Of a stretch of 64,000 nt of DNA, positions 8,773-19,194 are shown one piece after another. Numbering within the stretch: position 1 is the stretch's first letter; each line of letters opens with the position of its first letter. Source of the DNA: Opitutaceae bacterium (lineage in GTDB: Bacteria > Verrucomicrobiota > Verrucomicrobiia > Opitutales > Opitutaceae); the NCBI GenBank assembly GCA_016794625.1, contig JAEUGY010000042.1, positions 1 through 64,000 of the forward strand. Reading direction: 5' to 3'. The notes below the pieces were generated by a model that was given only the letters and a program-made list of their open reading frames with translations, was not told where the DNA came from and searched no databases. The position numbers and the translations under genes are program-made.

Positions 8773-11700
8773 ATGAGCATTCAACCTGCTGAAACCGCCG
8801 CATCGGCCCGTGATGAAGCCCGTTCCGCGCTTGGCCTTGACGAAAACTTGTTCGATTGCGTTTCCATCACGGTAGCTTCGCCGGAAACGATACGTGCGTG
8901 GTCCAAGGGAGAAGTCAAAAACCCTGAGACGATCAACTATCGTACATTCAAGCCGGAGCCGGGTGGCTTGTTCTGTCAGAAGATCTTTGGTCCCGTACGT
9001 GACTATGAATGTGCGTGTGGAAAGTACAAGCGCATCAAGTACAAGGACGTAGTCTGCGATCGCTGTGGCGTGGAGGTAACGATCGCTCGTGTCCGTCGCG
9101 AGCGCATGGGACATATTGAACTCGCAGTCCCCGTAGCCCACATTTGGTTTCTGAAGAGTATGCCCAGTCGTCTGGGTCTTTTGCTTGATATGACCGCTCG
9201 CTCTCTGGAGCGGGTCATTTACTACGAGAATTACATGGTTGTGGATCCGGGGAAGACTCCCTTGGAGCCCAAACAACTATTGACCGACACCGAGTACCGC
9301 CAGGCACTCGACGAATACGGCGATGACTCGTTCGTCGCGAAAATGGGAGCCGAGGCAGTGCGCGAGGCCCTGAAGGGCATGGATATGTCGGCGACCGTCG
9401 CAGAGCTGCAGGAGCAGATGCGAGCCACGCGTTCGAAACAGATAAAGAAGAAGCTATCCAAACGGCTTAAGGTGATTCAAGGGTTCATCCATTCCAAGTC
9501 CCGTCCCGAATGGATGGTCTTGGAGGTTTTGCCCGTTATTCCTCCTGATCTTCGTCCTTTGGTGCCCTTGGAAGGTGGACGGTTTGCGACTTCGGATCTA
9601 AACGATCTCTATCGGCGCGTGATCAACCGCAATAACCGTTTGCGGAATCTGATGCAGCTCAAGACGCCGGATGTGATTATTCACAATGAGAAGCGCATGT
9701 TGCAGGAGGCCGTAGATGCTCTCTTTGACAATGGACGTCACGGTCGCCCTGTGACTGGAGCAGGCAATCGTCCCCTTAAGTCACTTTCGGACATGCTGAA
9801 AGGCAAGCAGGGGCGATTCCGGCAGAATCTTCTCGGCAAGCGCGTCGACTACTCGGGTCGATCAGTGATCGTGATCGGTCCCGAGCTGAAGCTAAATCAG
9901 TGCGGACTGCCTAAGAAGATGGCCCTCGTGCTATTCGAGCCATTTATCATCCGTCGCCTCAAAGAGTTGGGCTTTGTCCATACCGTGCGCGGCGCGCGAA
10001 AGATGATCGAGAAGAAGTCACCCGAAGTCTGGGACATTCTCGAAGAGGTCACGAAGGGGCATCCTGTACTTCTTAATCGAGCACCCACGCTCCATAGACT
10101 CTCGATTCAGGCCTTTGAGCCTGTCTTGATCGAAGGAGAAGCGATCCGCGTGCATCCTCTGGTCTGTACGGCCTACAATGCGGACTTTGATGGTGACCAG
10201 ATGGCGGTTCACGTGCCGCTCTCCCTCGAGGCAGTGATGGAGTGCAAACTCCTCATGATGTCGACGAATAACATCTTCTCGCCGTCTTCGGGCAAACCGA
10301 TCCTGACACCTTCGCAAGATATCGTACTTGGTGCATACTACTTGACCATTGAACCGCGTCGCAAGCCTGCAAAGGAACAACGTGTGCCGATGCTCAGCGG
10401 GTTGCAGGAAGTGCTCTATGCGAAGGCTGATGGCGCGCTCAAGATGCATGACTGGGTTGATATACCGAATCCCGACTACCATCGCGAAACAGTTTACGGG
10501 CATGCAGAGAAGAAACTCGTGCGTACGACGGTGGGAAGAGTCATCTTCAACCAGATTTGGCCCAAGGGGCTGGGCTTTATAAACTTCCCGGTTCCGAAGA
10601 GCAAACTTGGTGATTTGATCCTTAACACCTATAAGGTGGCAGGCGATACAGTTACGGTCGAGATGCTCGACAAACTGAAGGAACTTGGATTCCAGACCGC
10701 ATTCCAGGCCGGCATTTCGATCGGGATAGACGATATGATCATCCCGGAGGATAAAAAGGATATCGTGGCGGATTCTCGAAAGAAGATCGCTGAAGTCGAG
10801 GCTCAGTTTAACAAGGGCATCATCACCGACGGAGAGCGGTACAATAAGGTGGTCGATATTTGGACTGGAGCCACCGATAAGATCGCAAAAGCCGTGTTTT
10901 CAAAACTTGAAAACAACGAGGGCAAGACTGAGGTCAATCCAGTGTATATCATGATGGATTCCGGTGCCCGAGGTAATAAGCAGCAGGTTCGTCAGTTGTG
11001 CGGAACTCGAGGCTTGATGGCCAAACCGTCGGGAGAAATCATTGAACGGCCGATTCTTTCTTCGTTCCGTGAAGGGCTGACCGTGCTTGAGTATTTCATT
11101 TCAACCCATGGTGCACGAAAGGGACTTGCTGATACTGCGCTCAAGACTGCTGACGCGGGCTACATGACGCGCAAGTTGTGCGATGTCGCTATGGATGTGA
11201 TTATTGCCGAGGACGATTGCGGATCTCGCGACGGAATCTGGAAGAAGGCGATTTTTGAAGGTGACGACGAGATTGTTGGTCTACGCGAGCGAATTGTCGG
11301 ACGGTGCTCGAGTGATGACGTCTACAACCCCTTGAATCCGAGCGAGCGTCTGGTCGGATCCGGTGATCTCATCACTGAAGAAATCGCCACCCGGATCGTG
11401 GAGTCTAGTATTGAACGGGTTAAAGTCATGTCACCCCTGACTTCCATCAGCAAGCACGGCATTGATGCGCGCAGCTATGGTATAAATCCGGCAACAAACC
11501 GGGTGGCCAAGATCGGTGATTCGGTTGGAATTATCGCGGCGCAGTCGATCGGTGAGCCGGGTACCCAGCTTACGATGCGTACATTCCACATTGGTGGCGT
11601 TGCGTCCGGCGGATTCAAGACGCCCGAAATCAGAGTTCGTTCAACGGGTATCGTCAGGTACCGCGGATTGCGACTCGTGCAAACCGCGGATGGTGGCAAT

Positions 11701-12921
11701 ATCGTTCTCAACAAGACGGGTAGCATCCAGATCTTTGATGCTGACGATAAGGAGCTGGAGACTTACAATATTGTGGTGGGATCGTTCCTTCATGTTGGTG
11801 ATGGAGAAACGATTGAAAAGGGCGCGGTGCTGGCTCAATGGGATCCGTATAACGTGCCTGTGCTTTCTGAGAAGGGAGGCACATTGATCTTCAAGGACAT
11901 GATCCCGGGAGTAACGGTTAAGCGCGAGTTGGACGAGTCTTCGGGTCGTATTGCCACCGTCGTTATCGAGCACAAGGAGGATCTGAATCCGCAAATTGAG
12001 GTGCGTGATTCCGCTAATCGTGCGTTGGCGGCCTATTCGATCCCGGTTGGAGCGCAGATCGTTGTGAATGAGAGCGACGTGATTGCGCCTGGTGCGCTTT
12101 TGGCAAAGACGCCTCGGCAGGCGTCGAAGACGAAGGACATTACGGGAGGTCTTCCCCGCGTGGCTGAGCTTTTTGAGGCGCGACGTCCAAAGGATGCCGC
12201 GGAAATGGCGCGCATCGATGGCATTGTCTCGTTTGAGGGCACGGTACGCGGCAAACGAAAACTGGTCGTGAAGAACGATGAGACGGGGCAGGAAGAAGAG
12301 CATCTGATCCCAACGGGGAAGCATATCATCGTTCAACCTGGCGATGTGGTCCACAAGGGACAGCATCTCACCGAAGGCTCTGCCGACCCGCACGAGATCT
12401 TGGAGATCCTCGGACCCAGTGCACTTTATGACTTCTTGATTTCTCAAGTCCAAGAGGTCTATCGGCTTCAAGGTGTGACCATCAACGATAAGCACATCGA
12501 GATTATCATTCGTCAAATGCTGCGAAAGGTTCGCATTACAGACCCGGGCGATAGCGAGTACTTTTGGGGCGAGCAAGTGGATCGCGCCGCGTTTCTTTCC
12601 GAAAACAAGCGAATTGAAGAAGCGGGAGGGAAGCCTGCGGAAGCCGAGCCGATCCTTCTTGGCATTACCAAGGCCTCGCTTGAGACGGAGTCGTTCATCT
12701 CAGCGGCATCGTTCCAAGAGACAACTCGCGTTCTAACCGACGCGTCAACACTTGGAAAAGTGGATCACCTGAAGGGATTCAAAGAGAATGTGATCATGGG
12801 TCATCTGATTCCTGCGGGCACGGGTTTACCTGCCTTCAAGCAACTTCGAATCAGTTTGCCCTTTGGTGAGGAACTTAACGTGGCTGATGATGCTCCGATT
12901 TCGGCTGCTACCTCGGCGTAA
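8773..12921 (+). CDS. rpoC: DNA-directed RNA polymerase subunit beta'
   Basis: Beta' subunit, 1382 aa. The catalytic triad NADFDGD is at residues 469-475. The N-terminal zinc site is intact (Cys80, Cys82, Cys95, Cys98). The second zinc site, normally one Cys plus CX6CX2C, is broken: Cys816 remains, but the three later positions are Ser891, Asp898 and Ser901 in [15 protein letters not shown]. Neighbouring motifs ([20 protein letters not shown]) are normal, so the gene is intact and this is a local change. No large lineage insert is obvious. Two hairpins follow the gene. Confidence 0.99.
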   Translation: MSIQPAETAASARDEARSALGLDENLFDCVSITVASPETIRAWSKGEVKNPETINYRTFKPEPGGLFCQKIFGPVRDYECACGKYKRIKYKDVVCDRCGVEVTIARVRRERMGHIELAVPVAHIWFLKSMPSRLGLLLDMTARSLERVIYYENYMVVDPGKTPLEPKQLLTDTEYRQALDEYGDDSFVAKMGAEAVREALKGMDMSATVAELQEQMRATRSKQIKKKLSKRLKVIQGFIHSKSRPEWMVLEVLPVIPPDLRPLVPLEGGRFATSDLNDLYRRVINRNNRLRNLMQLKTPDVIIHNEKRMLQEAVDALFDNGRHGRPVTGAGNRPLKSLSDMLKGKQGRFRQNLLGKRVDYSGRSVIVIGPELKLNQCGLPKKMALVLFEPFIIRRLKELGFVHTVRGARKMIEKKSPEVWDILEEVTKGHPVLLNRAPTLHRLSIQAFEPVLIEGEAIRVHPLVCTAYNADFDGDQMAVHVPLSLEAVMECKLLMMSTNNIFSPSSGKPILTPSQDIVLGAYYLTIEPRRKPAKEQRVPMLSGLQEVLYAKADGALKMHDWVDIPNPDYHRETVYGHAEKKLVRTTVGRVIFNQIWPKGLGFINFPVPKSKLGDLILNTYKVAGDTVTVEMLDKLKELGFQTAFQAGISIGIDDMIIPEDKKDIVADSRKKIAEVEAQFNKGIITDGERYNKVVDIWTGATDKIAKAVFSKLENNEGKTEVNPVYIMMDSGARGNKQQVRQLCGTRGLMAKPSGEIIERPILSSFREGLTVLEYFISTHGARKGLADTALKTADAGYMTRKLCDVAMDVIIAEDDCGSRDGIWKKAIFEGDDEIVGLRERIVGRCSSDDVYNPLNPSERLVGSGDLITEEIATRIVESSIERVKVMSPLTSISKHGIDARSYGINPATNRVAKIGDSVGIIAAQSIGEPGTQLTMRTFHIGGVASGGFKTPEIRVRSTGIVRYRGLRLVQTADGGNIVLNKTGSIQIFDADDKELETYNIVVGSFLHVGDGETIEKGAVLAQWDPYNVPVLSEKGGTLIFKDMIPGVTVKRELDESSGRIATVVIEHKEDLNPQIEVRDSANRALAAYSIPVGAQIVVNESDVIAPGALLAKTPRQASKTKDITGGLPRVAELFEARRPKDAAEMARIDGIVSFEGTVRGKRKLVVKNDETGQEEEHLIPTGKHIIVQPGDVVHKGQHLTEGSADPHEILEILGPSALYDFLISQVQEVYRLQGVTINDKHIEIIIRQMLRKVRITDPGDSEYFWGEQVDRAAFLSENKRIEEAGGKPAEAEPILLGITKASLETESFISAASFQETTRVLTDASTLGKVDHLKGFKENVIMGHLIPAGTGLPAFKQLRISLPFGEELNVADDAPISAATSA

Positions 12922-12956
12922 ACGGTTGCGCCTGACGAAGTGAAATTCGAACTAAC

Positions 12957-12981
12957 CAGCCGCGCGCTCTTGGCGCGGCTG
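12957..12981 (+). terminator. hairpin downstream of rpoC
   Basis: CAGCCGCGC (12957-12965) pairs with GCGCGGCTG (12973-12981) around a 7-nt loop. There is no clean T-run, so it may stabilise the 3' end or act with the terminator 150 nt downstream. Confidence 0.55.
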
Positions 12982-13132
12982 ATTAGGTGATTCTAGCCTC
13001 CTGACGGAAAGGTTGGGGCAACGCCTCGTCCTCCATGCAACGAGATTACGCTTGTCAACGATGAGGGTTTGCGCTTAGCTCTCTGTCCCTCCCGCCAAAA
13101 CGATTTGTTGAGCCTAGCTCCTTTTCGTTATT

Positions 13133-13165
13133 CGCCCGGTCTACAAAGACCGGGCGATTTTTTTT
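13133..13165 (+). terminator. intrinsic terminator of the rpoBC operon
   Basis: A perfect 10-bp stem CGCCCGGTCT/AGACCGGGCG (13133-13142/13147-13156) with loop ACAA is followed by A and eight T residues. This textbook terminator separates rpoBC from the following metabolic genes, which therefore need their own promoter. Confidence 0.93.
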
Positions 13166-13317
13166 GCCATCGTGCTCTCCCATCTGGAAGCACGCATGAT
13201 TCCCGACGCAAAGAATGCGGAACATTCGGCAAGTGTGGCATAGTCGTGGAGAGGCGTTCCCGCTAGTCTCTTGTCCGGTTGAGGCACGGTATCACTCCGC
13301 GAATCGACACCCTCGTC

Positions 13318-14820
13318 ATGAAACCGATCAAATTTAACAACACGGTCTTGCGCGATGGGCATCAGTCTTTGGCAGCGACTCGGATGACCACGCCACAAAT
13401 GCTGCCTGCCGCCAAGGATCTCGATGAACTCGGTTTTGGAGCATTGGAAACCTGGGGAGGCGCGACCATTGACTCGTGTCTTCGGTTTTTGGGGGAGAAT
13501 CCGTTTGCCCGTTTGGACGCACTAAAACCACTGACGCCGAAAACGCCGCACATGATGCTGCTGCGGGGTCAGAACATTGTCCAATACACCAGCTTTCCTG
13601 ACGATGTGGTCGAAGCGTTCATCCGTTGCACCGCGAACCACGGGATGGATATCTTCCGGATATTCGATGCGCTGAACGATTTGCGCAATCTTCAGACTGC
13701 AGTACGGGCGGTGAAGGCTGCGGGCAAGCACGCACAAGGCACGCTGTGTTTCACCACCAGCCCAGTGCACACGCCGGACATGTTTGTGCGTCTTGCCGAT
13801 GGATTGGCTGACTTGGAGGTGGATTCGATTTGTCTGAAAGACATGGCGGGCCTGCTGCCTCCCACCATTGCGTATCAGATAGTTCGTGGCATCAAGGACC
13901 GGCACTCCGATCTGCCGTTGGTTGTTCACTCGCACGAAACCGCAGGATTGGCGGGAGCAACGTATCTGGCGGCGATCGAAGCAGGAGCCGACGCGGTTGA
14001 TTGTTCCATTGTGCCATTCGCAAATGGTACTGGACAACCCGATACGGTGAGAATGCTGGCCCTGCTTCAGGGAAATCTGAGGGCGCCAGTCCTTGATTTG
14101 TTGAGACTTGCCCGTTTGCGACAGCATTTTGAGGGTGTAGCCTCGGAACTGGCTTCGGTCATGAGTCCGGTGAACGATCGTGTTGATAGCGATGCATTGT
14201 CGTTTCAGGTGCCGGGGGGCATGCTCTCAAACTTCAGAAACCAGCTCAAAGAGATGAAGATGGAGAACAAGCTGGACGAGGTTCTGTCGGAAATCCCCGA
14301 GGTGCGGAAGGCACTCGGATGGATTCCTCTGGTCACTCCAACATCGCAGATCGTTGGGACACAGGCGATGCTCAATGTGAAGTTCGGTCGTTGGAAAAAC
14401 CTCGCCCAAGCAACAGCCGATTTGGCGTTAGGCAAGTATGGACGAGCTCCCGGACCGGTGGACCCCGAAGTGGTTGCACTGGCGGCGAAGAGCTCTGGGC
14501 AGACTCCTGTCACAGGCCGACCGGCGGACCATCTTCCTCCGCGAATGGCGACGCTCCGTGCGGAGTTAACTGCCAAAGGGCTCCCTTCTGATGACGACAC
14601 GGCAGTACTTTACGCGATGTTTCCTCGGGAAACGGAGGCACTCTTGCGGCCCAAGCCCAAGTCTCAGCCCACTGTTGCCAGTGGAACCGCGGCCGCCGCG
14701 TCGACGCCTCGACCCGTGACCAATGCAAGCACCGCAACGGCGGCTCCAGTCCCGGGATCGCGCCTTAGAATCAGTGTTGGAGGAGAGTCATTTGATGTGA
14801 CCGTTGAGGATCTCGGATGA
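13318..14820 (+). CDS. carboxyltransferase subunit, transcarboxylase 5S / OadA type
   Basis: 500 aa, transfers carboxyl from biotin to pyruvate or the reverse. The TIM-barrel shows the metal-site motif LRDGHQS (11-17), the carboxylated lysine in CLKDMAG (Lys174) and metal ligands HSH (204-206); the PYC/OADA conserved domain follows to about 440. A Pro/Ala linker (443-480) leads to RLRISVGGESFDVTVEDLG, which is the first strand of a biotinyl domain, and then the protein stops: no biotin site remains. A full biotin carrier is encoded at 22564. With the 12S-type protein at 20878 this best fits methylmalonyl-CoA:pyruvate transcarboxylase; an oxaloacetate decarboxylase alpha subunit is the alternative, but no beta/gamma pump subunits are near. 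ATG 13318 is chosen by family N-terminus. Confidence 0.9.
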   Translation: MKPIKFNNTVLRDGHQSLAATRMTTPQMLPAAKDLDELGFGALETWGGATIDSCLRFLGENPFARLDALKPLTPKTPHMMLLRGQNIVQYTSFPDDVVEAFIRCTANHGMDIFRIFDALNDLRNLQTAVRAVKAAGKHAQGTLCFTTSPVHTPDMFVRLADGLADLEVDSICLKDMAGLLPPTIAYQIVRGIKDRHSDLPLVVHSHETAGLAGATYLAAIEAGADAVDCSIVPFANGTGQPDTVRMLALLQGNLRAPVLDLLRLARLRQHFEGVASELASVMSPVNDRVDSDALSFQVPGGMLSNFRNQLKEMKMENKLDEVLSEIPEVRKALGWIPLVTPTSQIVGTQAMLNVKFGRWKNLAQATADLALGKYGRAPGPVDPEVVALAAKSSGQTPVTGRPADHLPPRMATLRAELTAKGLPSDDDTAVLYAMFPRETEALLRPKPKSQPTVASGTAAAASTPRPVTNASTATAAPVPGSRLRISVGGESFDVTVEDLG

Positions 14821-14842
14821 CCTCCCACGGCCTGCCATTCCC

Positions 14843-16978
14843 ATGTCTGCATATGAACGTACGACGAAGCTGCTCTCCGAATTTCCGGTCCCACCGATCG
14901 ATGCGTGGCGCCGGATGGCCGAGGAATCGCTCGAGGGAGGAACGATCGAGCGAAAGCTAGTGACCAAACTTCCGGATGGGATTGAGGTTCAGCCCATCTA
15001 TACCCGCTCGTCCGCGGAGCGATACGGTCTCGAGGCCGGAGTCCCTGGGGAGATTCCTTATACTCGGGGCTCGGTGCGCCAGACCTCCGAGGGAAATAGG
15101 ATTTGTCAGGAGCTGCCGTATGGGAGTCCGGCCGATTTCAACCAAGCGCTTTTGCACGATCTGAATCGTGGGCAGAATTCTGTAAATCTGCTTCTGGATG
15201 TCGCAACGCGTCTGGGGCTTGATCCCGACGACGCACAAACGGCCGATGTCGGCGGATGCGGGCTGTCACTTGCATCCTTGGCCGACCTCAGTCGAGCTTT
15301 GCGGGGAGTTGATCTCTCTGCAGTACCGCTCTACGTGCAGGCTGGAGTGTCTGCGCTTCCCCTACTGGCGATGATTACCGCAGCGGAACTAAGCCAAGGG
15401 CGCACTTCCCGCTCTTTGAGGGGAACCATTGCAAGCGATCCAATTGGCGAGTGGATACAGCGCGGAACGGTTCCGGGGCCGGTAGAATGGTCCATTAATT
15501 CGATGGCGGACGCGCTCCGATGGGCAAAGGTTGAAGCCCCTGAGCTTCGTGTGATCGGGATACAGGCCAACCTTTGGGCCGAGGCTGGAGGAACAGCATC
15601 CCACGAGTTGGGCTATGGATTGGCGAGCGCAGTCGACTATCTGCGTAGGCTGGAGGTGATTGGAGTTCCGCCGTCGGATGCAGCTTCGCGCATTCTGTTC
15701 ACTTTCTCGCTGGGTTCGCACTTTTTCGTCGAGATTGCTAAGGTGCGAGCGGCTCGTCTCCTTTGGACCAGAGTGCTGGAGGCTGCGAGTATCCCTCCGG
15801 CGGGTTGCGGGCTTGTCTGCCACGGAAGATCCGCGATGTGGAACAAGACCCTGCTTGACCCTCACGTGAATCTTCTTCGTTCAACGAGTGAGGCTTTCGT
15901 CGGCATTGTTTCCGGCTGCGAAAGTATCCACGTTTCCGCATTTGACGAGTGCTTGCGGATGCCTGATGAATTCTCGCGAAGGTTGGCACGAAACACGCAG
16001 GTTATCCTGAACGAAGAATGCCACTTAGGCCGCGTTCAGGACCCGGCCGGCGGCTCATGGTACGTGGAGACGCTGACGCGTGAACTCGCGGAGAAAGCGT
16101 GGGCGATTTTTCAATCGGTGGAGGCCCAGGGTGGGATGATCCGTTCTGTCCAGCTCGGGGAACCCCAAAGGGAGATCGAACGACTCGCAGAGTTGCGTCA
16201 TCAGGGAGCTGAGGTCCGTCGTGACGGGATTGTCGGAACAAATCTTCATCCGAATCTGCAGGAAACGGTCGTAACGACCAGTCCGCTCGCTCACAGTAGC
16301 CAGGGCAACGGCCTGAGCCAGCGTACAGCGACTGATCGTATGATGCGCGATGCTCATCGCACTGCTGTAGTGGTTGAATCGCTCCAGAGAATTGGTACCG
16401 CAAAGTCGGTTGATCGGATGCGTGCGACGATCGAGGCTTTCACTGCTGGAGCCAGTATTGGCGAAGTTTCGAAGGCGCTTGGCATGATGCCTTCCGCGTC
16501 ACCCGTCGTTCCGAAACTGGTGTTCAGGCGGCGGGCGGAATCATTTGAAGCTCTGCGACGGAAATCAGAAGACTATCGCATGAAGCACGGCCGGCTGCCG
16601 CGCGTATTCCTTTTGAATATGGGTCCACGTGCGCAGCACGGCGCACGGGCCGATTTCAGCAAGGGTTTCTTCTCCACCGGAGGATTTGAGGTGGTGGATT
16701 CGCGGGGCTTCTCCACGGTAGCCGCCGCAGTAACCGCTGGCTTAGCGGATGGAGCGCCGGTTCTCGTGATTTGCTCATCGGACGAATCGTATCCGGAACT
16801 GGTCCCCTCGCTGGCGGAGGAGATCAAGAGGATCAAGTGTCCGCCTCTTTTGGTGCTCGCTGGACATCCTGGAGAGCGCCTCGAAGCGTATCGGTCGAAA
16901 GGTGTGGATGAGTTCATTCACGTGAGAGCCAATGCCGCAAAGCTCCTCGCGTCGATCTACCAAAGGCTTGGACTGTAA
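14843..16978 (+). CDS. mutA: methylmalonyl-CoA mutase small (beta) subunit
   Basis: 711 aa. This is the non-catalytic partner of MutB. The N-terminal barrel matches the mutase family (PYTRG near residue 73, GGSWYVETLTREL near 408), and a C-terminal Rossmann-like domain (about 585-711) resembles the B12 domain but lacks DXHXXG, as in small subunits of two-gene mutases. ATG 14843 lies 22 nt after the 5S gene stop; a slightly longer frame exists but overlaps it. The pair with the next gene matches the propionibacterial mutAB order. Confidence 0.95.
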   Translation: MSAYERTTKLLSEFPVPPIDAWRRMAEESLEGGTIERKLVTKLPDGIEVQPIYTRSSAERYGLEAGVPGEIPYTRGSVRQTSEGNRICQELPYGSPADFNQALLHDLNRGQNSVNLLLDVATRLGLDPDDAQTADVGGCGLSLASLADLSRALRGVDLSAVPLYVQAGVSALPLLAMITAAELSQGRTSRSLRGTIASDPIGEWIQRGTVPGPVEWSINSMADALRWAKVEAPELRVIGIQANLWAEAGGTASHELGYGLASAVDYLRRLEVIGVPPSDAASRILFTFSLGSHFFVEIAKVRAARLLWTRVLEAASIPPAGCGLVCHGRSAMWNKTLLDPHVNLLRSTSEAFVGIVSGCESIHVSAFDECLRMPDEFSRRLARNTQVILNEECHLGRVQDPAGGSWYVETLTRELAEKAWAIFQSVEAQGGMIRSVQLGEPQREIERLAELRHQGAEVRRDGIVGTNLHPNLQETVVTTSPLAHSSQGNGLSQRTATDRMMRDAHRTAVVVESLQRIGTAKSVDRMRATIEAFTAGASIGEVSKALGMMPSASPVVPKLVFRRRAESFEALRRKSEDYRMKHGRLPRVFLLNMGPRAQHGARADFSKGFFSTGGFEVVDSRGFSTVAAAVTAGLADGAPVLVICSSDESYPELVPSLAEEIKRIKCPPLLVLAGHPGERLEAYRSKGVDEFIHVRANAAKLLASIYQRLGL

Positions 16979-16995
16979 GTTGACTCCACCTAACG

Positions 16996-19146
16996 ATGAG
17001 TATTCCAAATTTCTCAAGTTGTGTGTTCCAGTCGCCCTTCGCGGTCCCCGCAGCCACAGGTCGGAAAGAAAGGGGCCCTGTGTGGCAGACGATCGAACAG
17101 ATTTCAGTTAAATCGTTTTACACGCCGGAGGATGTGGCGAATTGCGAGCATCTTGATTACACGGCTGGCGTGGCTCCTTTCTTGCGCGGGCCGTACGCGA
17201 CGATGTATGTGCAGAAGCCGTGGACCGTTCGGCAGTATGCCGGATTTTCGACTGCGACCGAGAGCAATGCATTTTATCGCAGGAACCTAGCGGCCGGACA
17301 GACCGGACTGTCGGTGGCTTTCGACCTAGCGACGCACCGCGGATACGACTCTGATCACCCGCGAGTGATGGGAGACGTAGGGAAAGCGGGTGTCGCTGTT
17401 GACAGCGTGCTCGATATGAAGGCGCTGTTCGACGGCATACCGTTGGACAAGATAAGTGTCTCCATGACGATGAATGGGGCGGTCCTTCCGGTGCTGGCTT
17501 TTTACATTGTGGCGGCGGAGGAACAGGGGGTGGCGATCGATAGACTGTCAGGGACGATCCAAAATGACATCCTGAAGGAGTACATGGTTCGCAACACCTA
17601 CATCTATCCGCCGGAACCATCGATGAGAATCATCGCTGATATCTTCGAGTTTACGTCGAAGAACATGCCAAAGTTCAACTCGATATCGATTTCTGGATAC
17701 CACATGCAGGAGGCTGGAGCTACCGCGGACCTTGAACTAGCTTACACACTGGCAGATGGGCTGGAGTACCTGCGAACAGGTCGGCAGGCTGGCATCGATA
17801 TCGACGCGTTCGCGCCGCGGCTTTCCTTCTTCTGGGCGCAGGGAAAGAACTTTTTTATGGAGGTCGCAAAGATGCGAGCGGCCCGGCTGCTTTGGTCGAA
17901 GATTGTCCGCGGTTTCAATCCGAGCAACTCAAAGTCGATGGCCCTGCGAACACATTCCCAGACCTCAGGTTGGAGTCTCACAGAACAGGATCCCTACAAC
18001 AACGTTGTGCGAACCTGCGTTGAGGCCATGGCGGCAGCGATGGGACACACGCAATCGCTGCATACGAATTCGCTCGATGAGGCGATTGCGCTGCCAACAG
18101 ACTTCTCCGCTCGAATCGCACGGAACACCCAGCTGTTTCTCCAGGCAGAGACAGGTTTGTGTCAGGTCGTGGATCCCTGGGGTGGTTCCTACTACGTTGA
18201 GTCTCTCACGAATGAGCTCATGCATCTCTCTTGGAAACACATTCAAGAGGTGGAGGCTTTGGGTGGAATGGCGAAGGCGATAGAGACCGGCTTGCCGAAG
18301 CTACGGATCGAAGAGGCTGCCGCGAGACGACAGGCACTCATTGACTCCGGTCGGGAGGTGATTGTGGGAGTGAACAAGTTCCGACTCGATCGAGAGGATC
18401 CGATGGAAATTCTGGAGGTAGACAACACAGCCGTCCGAGAGTCGCAGGTGCGGATGCTGAAGAAGCTGAAGTCAGAACGGAATGCAGCCGAGGTACGGCA
18501 TGCGTTGGACGCACTCACAGAGTCTGCGCGCTCGAAGAGAGGTAATCTGCTGGAGTTAGCGGTTTCCGCAGCGCGAGTACGTGCGACTCTGGGTGAGATC
18601 TCTCTTGCGCTGGAGGAGGCATTTAGCAGATACGAAGCGGTCACCCGGTCCGTGTCGGGAGTGTACAGCAGCAGTTACGGCGAACAAGGCGGCGTCTCGG
18701 AAATCAGACGCCTTGCGCAGGAGTTTGAAGGCAGTGAAGGTCGTCGACCACGCATTCTCATCGCCAAGATGGGACAGGACGGACATGATCGTGGAGCAAA
18801 GGTGGTAGCATCTGCGATGGCGGATATGGGATTTGATGTGGATATTGGGCCGCTCTTTCAGACACCTGAGGAGACGGCCCGGCAAGCGGCGGACAACGAC
18901 GTGCATGTGGTTGCGATGAGTTCACTGGCTGGAGGACACAAGACGCTCCTGCCCCAGCTTGTTGCCGCGCTCAAGGCGCTGGGTAGAGAGGACATCATGT
19001 TGGTGGTCGGGGGCGTCATACCGGCGCAGGACTACCAATTTCTTCTCAACAGTGGCGCCGCGGCCATCTTCGGACCCGGGACACCGATTCCGGACTCGGC
19101 CCGAATCATCCTCCAGCGCCTTCAAACGACCAAGGAGACAGGATAG
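16996..19146 (+). CDS. mutB: methylmalonyl-CoA mutase large (catalytic) subunit
   Basis: 716 aa. Adenosylcobalamin enzyme that interconverts succinyl-CoA and (R)-methylmalonyl-CoA. The substrate barrel contains PYATMY and RQYAGFSTA (near 66-88) and LPVLAFYI; the C-terminal B12 domain carries DGHDRG (595-600) with the cobalt-binding His597, then SSLAGGHKT and VVGGVIP. It begins 17 nt after mutA. The first 30 residues are weakly conserved, so the start could be slightly downstream. Confidence 0.97.
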   Translation: MSIPNFSSCVFQSPFAVPAATGRKERGPVWQTIEQISVKSFYTPEDVANCEHLDYTAGVAPFLRGPYATMYVQKPWTVRQYAGFSTATESNAFYRRNLAAGQTGLSVAFDLATHRGYDSDHPRVMGDVGKAGVAVDSVLDMKALFDGIPLDKISVSMTMNGAVLPVLAFYIVAAEEQGVAIDRLSGTIQNDILKEYMVRNTYIYPPEPSMRIIADIFEFTSKNMPKFNSISISGYHMQEAGATADLELAYTLADGLEYLRTGRQAGIDIDAFAPRLSFFWAQGKNFFMEVAKMRAARLLWSKIVRGFNPSNSKSMALRTHSQTSGWSLTEQDPYNNVVRTCVEAMAAAMGHTQSLHTNSLDEAIALPTDFSARIARNTQLFLQAETGLCQVVDPWGGSYYVESLTNELMHLSWKHIQEVEALGGMAKAIETGLPKLRIEEAAARRQALIDSGREVIVGVNKFRLDREDPMEILEVDNTAVRESQVRMLKKLKSERNAAEVRHALDALTESARSKRGNLLELAVSAARVRATLGEISLALEEAFSRYEAVTRSVSGVYSSSYGEQGGVSEIRRLAQEFEGSEGRRPRILIAKMGQDGHDRGAKVVASAMADMGFDVDIGPLFQTPEETARQAADNDVHVVAMSSLAGGHKTLLPQLVAALKALGREDIMLVVGGVIPAQDYQFLLNSGAAAIFGPGTPIPDSARIILQRLQTTKETG

Positions 19147-19194
19147 CGATGGCGTTTCTCGGGGCATTACTCCGCGGGTTGATGCGTCCGTTGC

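Larger units (their letters stand above)
12922..13317. other. 396-bp gene-free region between rpoC and the propionate module
   Basis: I see no convincing gene here. It holds two hairpins listed separately and, after the second, a small inverted repeat CGTGCT/AGCACG (13171-13176/13189-13194). A promoter for the downstream metabolic genes should lie between 13166 and 13317, but I cannot place -35 and -10 boxes with confidence. Confidence 0.6.

Noticed and set aside
13166..13317. cobalamin riboswitch upstream of the methylmalonyl-CoA genes
   Set aside because: The segment is too short for a full B12 riboswitch and no B12-box-like sequence is visible.
13318..14820. Pyruvate carboxylase or 2-isopropylmalate/HMG-CoA lyase-type enzyme
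   Set aside because: There is no biotin carboxylase half and the C-terminal PYC/OADA domain excludes simple lyases; the neighbourhood supports a carboxyltransferase subunit.
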